Positions 57,190 through 64,000 of a stretch of DNA of 64,000 bases are shown one piece after another (position 1 is the stretch's first letter; each line of letters opens with the position of its first letter). Source of the DNA: Tetraselmis striata. Its lineage: Eukaryota > Chlorophyta > Chlorodendrophyceae > Chlorodendrales > Chlorodendraceae. The notes below the pieces were generated by a model, which searched no databases, had not been told where the DNA came from, and saw only the letters and a program-made list of their open reading frames with translations. The translations under genes were made by a program, and so were the position numbers. The stretch spans positions 496,001 to 560,000 of the forward strand of contig VCJN01002992.1 in the NCBI GenBank assembly GCA_006384855.1, in the 5' to 3' direction.

Positions 57190-58165
57190 TTTGTCTTATG
57201 CTACGAGAGGAAGATGGGTACTACACCCTCATACCCGACTCCACCCACGCCGCACACGAGTGGGCGGCACATGGCCTTTCCGACGTTTGCCACGACGTGA
57301 ATTCCGCCCTGGGCGTGGGCGTCCAGATCCTCACGGACTCGTCGGTGCTTGTTCCTCTTCCGAAGGGCAGCGACGGCCGGCCGGCCGATGTTGGGCTTTT
57401 TGGGTATGGTGGTACCCGCAGGAACACGGTTGATGTCGATACCTTCATTGCCCCTATCCTCGGCGTGTCAAGCACGGATCCAACGCGACTGCATTGCGGG
57501 GTACTACATGTGCAGAGCGCCACAAAATCCAAAAGTATGACGAGGGTAGTGTCCGAAACGCCGCCGGCATGCTTCGCTTTGTTCCTTTCGCCGTTTCCGA
57601 GTTCGGCTCGCTAGCCCCGCACGCTGAGGCCTTCTTGGTGGAGCTCGCGAAAGCTAGCCACACGCACACACACTGGCCAGAACATCGGCCAGCTCTTGTC
57701 TGCGGGGCGCCGCCGTTTCTCCATCCTTGCTCATCAACATGCCAAATGCAGACAACGTTATTCTTGGCGGGGTCGCGGCGGCGCGCGCGGCACGTAATGG
57801 TGCTCCAACGCCTGCGTCGCGTCGCTCGTCGGCATGTGTTGCTATGACCCGGATCATTGATTGGCTGCAATCGTACTCGCCGCGGCTGATGGCGGTGGTC
57901 CCTATATTGGTTTCATGTTCCCCTTTCGGTCTTTCTGGTCGTTCCTTGGCTTCAGTGCTTCCCTTGACCCTTTGGTTCTTGGTAGCTCTAGTCGGCGACT
58001 TTGTGGTTCCCTTGGCTCTTCCTTTGTTCTTGGCTCCCTGGCCTGCTGCTGCTCGACTTTGGTTTTAGGCGTATGTCTTTCTTTTGCTGCCAACCTTTCA
58101 TAGTTGCTGTTAGTTATGTTTGCAGTGCGCATATGTTAAGGCCCTGATGTGAAAAAATATATTTG
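57190..58165 (+). mobile_element. LINE family L2x, 3' remnant with coding end
   Basis: Coding end of a non-LTR reverse transcriptase in two frames, so it carries at least one frameshift near 57.5 kb. The first frame has YYTLIPDSTHAAHEW and RPADVGLFGYGGTRRNTVDVD; the second has RFVPFAVSEFGSLAPHAEAF, both usual near the C-terminus of plant- and fungus-type LINEs. A 3' UTR follows (57.84-58.15 kb) and ends CCCTGATGTGAAAAAA. The UTR is shared with the pieces at 36.5-37.06 kb. Dead copy, 5'-truncated. Confidence 0.75.
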
Positions 58166-58607
58166 TCTTTACACCGGCATATTTCACAGCTATATGCCGC
58201 GGCAATAATACAGGTAGCAATAATAATTAATAATCATCCCCTTAATCATAGTAATATGATTGTAATATATATCCTAAGTGATCCCTAAGGATGATCTATG
58301 ATGGCACCCTATCGCTAAGCGTACGCATGCCCTGGTGGCTTGGCGTGCCAATTTTTTGCGTGCCAGTAGTTAGCGGTGCATACTGTAATAATCAAAATTG
58401 TTTTTCTCGCCCCCGGGACAAGATTATAGGACTACTGGCATCGCCATGCATGCAATCGCAATATACAATTTTCTGTTGCTTGAAAAAGCCGCATCTTTTC
58501 ATTCACTGTGAGCGAGGATAAGACAATGTAGACAATGATGCATCGGCGCGACTTTTATTCGGAGCGAGCGCTACAACCAAGATCATGGAAGCCAAGCTTC
58601 GAGATAT

Positions 58608-58715
58608 CTAAAAGGCTCTACCTTACATGGTATATTTAAAAGGCTATACCTTCCGTGGGATATTTAAAAGGCTATACCTTAATACCTTAAAAAGCTATAT
58701 CCTCTCGCGGTTTTG
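58608..58715. repeat. Short tandem repeat, about 34-bp unit
   Basis: Three to four imperfect units built on AAAAGGCTATACCTT with TGGTATATTT-type spacers. Confidence 0.7.
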
Positions 58716-59421
58716 GATATATGTTAGTGCGCAGCGATGCGCCCACATGCAGGTTCGTGTAGGGCTAAACTTTTGTGGGAGAGTATATGATAATATTGTC
58801 ACTACAATAATAATATGAGCATATCAGCCGAAATCACATTCCATTTTTCCCGGAGGATTACGGTATTATTGTTGCAAGCACGTACCGCAATACGGGTATA
58901 GTTGCTACTAGCACGTACCGCCTGTCGATCGCCAAGGCGCAGATGCGCTGGACAGATCTGATTCTGCTCTACTGGTATCGACGGCTAGCCAGTCAATTTC
59001 GAATGCTGACACAAGCACGCTGCTGCGTGCTATCGCACTCCATTAGCGACTACCCAGTACGATTGCTGATTGTCCTTTTTCTTTGGTGATTTCCTGATAT
59101 CGCGTTCTGCTATTAGTCGCTAATACCCATCAGTAGCGACTAGTGCGATGCAGATAACATACAGCGACCGCCTCACCTGTATACAGCTACTCTTTTGTAG
59201 TAGGTGGATTTATACTGCCCTTCTTACAATTCACGCCTGTAGTACAGCTACCGGTAAGGATTTTTTAATCCTTACCTGTACTCAGACCTGCTGTACCTTT
59301 TATGTCTATCTGGTAGTACCTTGGTACTGATTTTAGCGGTGGATGTGCTACTGGCCTTTTTTGTAATCCACACCAGAATTGATGTCATGTTTTGGACCCA
59401 GGAAATCTGGCTCAAATCCAA

Positions 59422-59457
<36 letters not shown>

Positions 59458-60245
59458 GAAATATGATAGCTGGCCCAAAAAGTTGGAACCAAAACTAGGA
59501 GTACTTCCCGGCCGTAACCGTCGCATGCTCCGTTGCACCGTATGCGGCAGCGGCTGCGGCGGCTATATGGCGGGGGCGCATGCTTTTGCCCTGGCACTTC
59601 TTTGCCGCCACTCACAAAAATTAACCCGGTGCCGCGCTCAAGCCAAGTCTTCGAATCGGCTCGGCTAGCCGGCTGTAGCTAACACCGGCAAGCATATGGA
59701 AGATATGTGTGGGAATCTGTGCTATTATCAAGGTGGCTGCATCGTGGAGCGGCGGCTGGCTGGTGGCGATGCCTGGTCGGAGGCTACCATGGCCGTTCCG
59801 CCTCTGTTGGCCCGTAGCTGGATTTCCTTCTGGATTTCTGTGTGGATTTCTTGAATGTTGCGTCTAGCTCATGTAATCACATTATGAAGGTGGCTGAGAC
59901 CGGGGCCGGCGGGCCAATGGGCGGTATGCCCAAGCTATATCCACTGTATGAGTGGCCTCGGGGCCGCCACACATGCTACAAAGTGCTGGAGTAGTACGTG
60001 GCGAAAGAGCTATAGACATGCAAGTTTGGTTTAAGCTTATGGACTCGCTGACGATGATGGTAACTGAGCACGAGAACTATCGAACAAGGTCTTCACCGAA
60101 GAGGCGGCTGCCCATGGGCTCGCTAGGTGTCCCTCGTACATCAACCTAGCCTAGCAAACCCGTACCGCGACAACCCTTCCATCCGTTACGAGACGACGGC
60201 CGGCGATTTAACCCATGTTGTTGACCACCTGTCCACTTCTCGCGC

Positions 60246-60884
60246 ATGACCCGTGCCGGGTCGAAGAAGTGCACTTACGTGATTGACGAGCCCAACTTAA
60301 TTCCTCTCTGGAAGGAGTCACTCCGGGCCCACATGCAAGAAGCCTTCGGGAGCGACGACGAGCTAAGACCTAGTGGCAAGCTCGCTCACTCGCCACACCT
60401 TTTAGATCTATTGGTGCAAGCTCAAATTGTTCACCGAGTTGTGCCACGACTCCAAGCTCATCAGTCCCTTGGAGGCGACATAAGCTTGAATCGTTCAGCA
60501 CGTCGTGGCTTGGATTGGCAAGCGCGGAGTCGCGGACACATCCCTGCCAAGTCGCTTCAACCCTCTCCGGAATCAACACCTTATGTACTGAGTCGCTCAA
60601 CCTCATCCCGCTCGGCCGCTCAAGACACCGTGCATCTCACCGCTGCAAGTAGTGGCCTAAAGCTACGGCAACGTATAATTGCGAACACGGCGATTCGTGT
60701 CACTCTCCATAATATTCATGTCGCCTACTCCCCCGTCGAGAAGACCGATCGAGTAGTTAATTGCTGCTCGGACTGTCGGACCCCCAAATGCCAGTCCGAC
60801 TTCCTTGCTTGCCTCGCACCGGTTGTCAACTTTTTGTTTTTCATCGCCCGCGATCTTACATGTCGTGTTTCATCATGCCGATGA
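60246..60884 (+). other. Unrecognised 212-codon open frame
   Basis: Begins MTRAGSKKCTYVIDEPNL. The first 45 residues look protein-like; the rest is Ser/Arg/Leu-rich and may be read in the wrong frame. No domain recognised. It lies in a repeat island and may be a remnant of an element. Confidence 0.2.
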
Positions 60885-63330
60885 ATAGATGACGTACACG
60901 TCGACGATTACAACATTTATTACGTTACAACTCCATGAGACGGGGCGTCGCGCACGCCGAGATACATGCATACGATATCCGCACCCTCCATGCGCTTGTC
61001 GCCGAGCACCCATGTCACAATTATACGAGTACGTCATACTACGTGTAATAAGTACCTTTCCTATGTGTACCAGTACTAGTACGATGTGTACCCGAGACTG
61101 CGATGAGTATATGTATGATATAATGCTGCCATGTGGTAAGCGATGTAATAAGTTGTAACATTTTTCGTATTCTGAAAACCATTGCAGCGTCTCGTCTCTG
61201 CACCACCACTGCATCCATCCACCGCCGCTCCATCTTTGTTTGTTTATGTGTCTCGACTGCTCAGACTGTCGCACCCACGCATCGCTGCCCTTTTCCGCCA
61301 CATCATGGATCCGTTGACACGCCCGTCGACCGTTGTACCTCTAACTTTTTGGGTCATGTCCCTGGACGAGCATCGCACTTCTTGGACGGTGACATCCATG
61401 TCTCATCGGCTCAACCGGGCAGTCAGCATCGTTGGTGCCGCGCCCCCGGCCGGTAGTAAGTGGACTTCGCAAAATCTATGCAAGGGGCCCGCTTCCGAAG
61501 CCAATAACTCCATTGGCGTTCCGCTTTCCCAATAAATTGAAATTGAATCATAACTTCTAATCCGCTGCTCTCCGCCGCCCGGACCGTGTCCTTCTAAGGG
61601 CCTGGTGCAATCTCTTACCATAATAGGGACACATGTGTGTATTACAGCTCAGGCTACCGGCCATCATCTTATGTGTCCATCCCCGCCTCCTTCCTTCGCA
61701 GCCGTGGGATGCCCCTCATGTTTGTTGTCGCCGACTTCGCGGCATCTCCGGCTTCTGCGCCCAATTCAGTACACAGCCCCAGGCAGCCACAAGGTGTTTG
61801 GTCGTTCTGTGCAACTTCGACTCATTGCTCGGGTAGGCATCTAGCTAGGGCAGCGCCGTGTTCATTACCGTCCATTCCCATTGGTGAGGTATGTCCCGCC
61901 GACGAAGCGCATGCGGACGACTGAGGCAGCCGAGGCGCCCCGGCGCCCTGCCATGCGCCCCGTACAAGGGTCTCCGCCACCAACTAATTTGCCGTTTCAA
62001 GCCCGTGGCAGTGATGATTGTGATTAGGAGGGTACACTATGTGGCTCGAGGCTAAGTGGCGGGGGTTGCGATTGGCGCGCCGTTGGGGCGCGCGTGGGCG
62101 TTCTGTATGAGCATGGGGGCTCCGAGGCCTTCCACGCATGCGTCCATATATTCTTCTTCGTCGACTAGGTCGCCGAGCTCGATCGGTGCCGGAGTAATGT
62201 TCGTCGGCTGCCCTCCGCTCGTCATCGTTGGGGTCCACATCGGCTACACAGGTTGGGCGCGCAACTGCGACGTGGTCTCGACTACACCGACCCTAACGTG
62301 CTTCCCACCACTCGCGTTGCTTGGGTTCATCGCGCCGCTCGTCCACTTCCAAGTTCAACAAGACTCCATCGATGTGGCCCTTCTTAAAGATTAATACTCT
62401 CCTTAATATTCGAAATAAGTAAAACCATGTCACCTACTCTTTTGATATAGTCGCTATCTCGAACCGTCGAAATCGCTAAACCTCAAAGCCAACAAAATCG
62501 GCGGCCACAAAGTTCAAAAAGTGTAAACCAGCCTGTTCACCTCTTTGGCACAATAAGACCTCTGGGGTGCTGGGGGGTGCTGCCGGGCGAGCACACAGCA
62601 ATCCTTTTATTTATAATTCTGAGCATCTTTAATTAAGGTCTCGCGGGTTTACGAATACTATGTAGTCTACGAAGTGTAGACGAATCATCGACGTTAAATC
62701 ACGAACTATTCATCTAGTCAACCAAGTACAAGCCGGAAATAAAAAATCCGACAAGCATGTAGTCGAAGGTGCCTGCCGTCCATCCCGAGAGTCTCACTTC
62801 GTCGTACCGTAGTCGACACCTCCAGAGCAGCCGTCGTTTTCAGTACGAGTAATAAGGATTAGGGATTGTCAGCGTTTGTGCTTCGGTGAGTATTCGTTAT
62901 TCCACCCGGCGCTGTGCGGTACCCGCAGCGCAACGACCACATCCCATGTCCATTATTCGGATACCTGTACGGTGCAGGTACCGTATTGGTCGAATTTTGA
63001 AAAAATGGGGTTGCTGTGCAACGCCGTCGAGGGATTACCCGTCGATGGAACTGTGTGCCGTCTAGTCGCTACTCCCGCACGGCCACAGTTGTGCTGAGCG
63101 ACTGCGACTGCAACATTCGAGTCCAGCATTGATGCTGTATGCTAATTTATCTCCCGCTGCCGTTGCTGTGGCCGAGCTGCGCTCAGCGTGTAGTGTGCTG
63201 CGTTGGCAAAACAGGTCTGAGGCGGAGTCAGAGGTGGAGAGGTCCCGCCGCCCCGGGCAATTGGGGCTCCGCATCCCAGGTGCGCCCTCTCCCCGCTCCC
63301 CGGTCGCCCTCGCGCCGGGCACGCGCTGCG

Positions 63331-64000
63331 ATGCTACTGGAGCACCTGCCACTGCTGCGGGATAAGCGCGTCGTACTGGCCTCCGCCTCGCCACGACGGA
63401 AGGAGCTCCTCGCACTGCTGGGGTTGCGCTTCGAGGTGCGTCAATGCCGCTCACGGCGCATTAGTTTGGTGGTGGTCGGGATATACACAGGACGGGACAT
63501 GCACGCTACCAACACTGCCGCCTCTCGCCGCCGTCGTGTGGGCCGTTGACACAAATATATTATGTCACAGCTGCCATCCGCTGCCCTTTAAAGGCAGCCG
63601 TGCTCCTTGCAGTCAGTTCAGAGTGAGTTTGTGTGTGTGTGTGTGTGGTGGGGGGGGGGGGGGGGGGGGGGGGGGGAGAGAGAGCTCATTTCAAACTGTT
63701 CATGGAGGGCGCTGGATTTGGAACATGATAGGGGCACCACGCACCGAAATGCCGGAAACCTAGTCATTGACATTTGAGCTGCCATCGTCTCTCGACTGCC
63801 AGTCAGCCAACTCAACCAGGCCCTTCTCAGCAACCCTTTTCTGGGTGGACCCAGCGCAGGTGCGCGCCTCCTCCTTCGACGAGGACCTGCCACATAGCAA
63901 CTTCCGCAGCGCGGGCGACTATGCCGCAGAGACGGCAACGCACAAGGCGATTGACGTTGTACGGCAGACGGATCCCGGCGGCTCAGGGCAGCTAGCTGAC
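63331..64000 (+). CDS. Maf-family nucleotide pyrophosphatase (3' partial)
   Basis: Two exons visible: 63331-63435 and 63860 to beyond the window end, joined in phase 0. The start reads MLLEHLPLLRDKRVVLASAS then PRRKELLALLGLRFE, the P-loop-like N-terminus of Maf proteins (and of the Maf half of human ASMTL). After the intron come VRASSFDEDLPHSNFRS and an AGDYAAETATHKAIDVV helix; the Ser-Phe-Asp-Glu and the Ala-x2-Lys-Ala are conserved family residues. Maf enzymes hydrolyse non-canonical or modified nucleoside triphosphates. The 424-base intron holds a TG run (63628-63647) and a sense-strand G tract (63649-63676), opposite to the C tracts seen in the other genes. The second Maf half and any fused domain lie outside the window. 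Confidence 0.87.

Larger units (their letters stand above)
58166..63330. other. Repeat-rich island without recognised host gene
   Basis: Contains a very short L1x tail (58404-58425), near-tandem GGCTATACCTT units (58608-58715), a G tract of about 35 (59422-59456), an unrecognised frame at 60246-60884 and other moderately GC-rich, interrupted frames (61.2-62.4 kb) that look like decayed element genes. AT-rich near 62.4-62.9 kb. Confidence 0.5.

Noticed and set aside
1-64000. CRISPR array or bacterial operon
   Set aside because: No regular repeat-spacer pattern; introns, TGTAA signals and element types are eukaryotic.

Overview
The window looks like nuclear DNA of a green alga (chlorophyte). 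Exons are very GC-rich with strong GC3, genes are split by many short GT-AG introns, long C tracts sit inside introns on the sense strand, and four of the six genes whose 3' end lies in the window have a TGTAA motif about 170-240 bases past the stop, the usual chlorophyte polyadenylation signal. I cannot name the species. Gene models were built by joining exons at visible splice sites and checking that the reading phase agrees across every junction.

Layout. 1-13.7 kb (+): a very large gene, 5' end outside the window, encoding RCC1 repeats, then helical and coiled regions, EF-hand-like segments, and C-terminal TPRs. 13.7-17.6 kb: repeats and a 5'-truncated LINE. 17.6-19.7 kb (+): a small protein with one CCHC zinc knuckle followed by five cysteine-rich repeats that resemble EsV-1-7 repeats. 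20.2-22.7 kb (-): an AAAP-family amino-acid transporter with a possible organelle-targeting leader. 22.7-40.7 kb: an 18-kb island without a recognisable host gene, packed with nested mobile elements: TIR transposons, LINE fragments with clear target-site duplications, and a DIRS-type element with split direct repeats inserted in a LINE copy. 40.8-45.0 kb (+): a ten-exon FAD/NAD(P)-dependent oxidoreductase of bacterial type. 46.8-52.3 kb (-): an oxysterol-binding-protein-related protein. 54.0-57.0 kb (-): a phospholipase D/cardiolipin-synthase-like protein. 57.0-63.3 kb: a second repeat island with a LINE remnant. 63.3 kb to the end (+): the first two exons of a Maf-family nucleotide pyrophosphatase.

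The genes do not form a pathway; the order is that of an ordinary eukaryotic chromosome. The ORP (lipid transfer) and PLD-like (phospholipid synthesis or turnover) genes are neighbours on the same strand, but nothing shows joint control. The most unusual items are the zinc-knuckle/EsV-1-7-like protein, the RCC1-EF-TPR fusion, the sense-strand C tracts in introns, and the DIRS-type element whose ends, circle-type junction and empty target site can all be read inside this one window.
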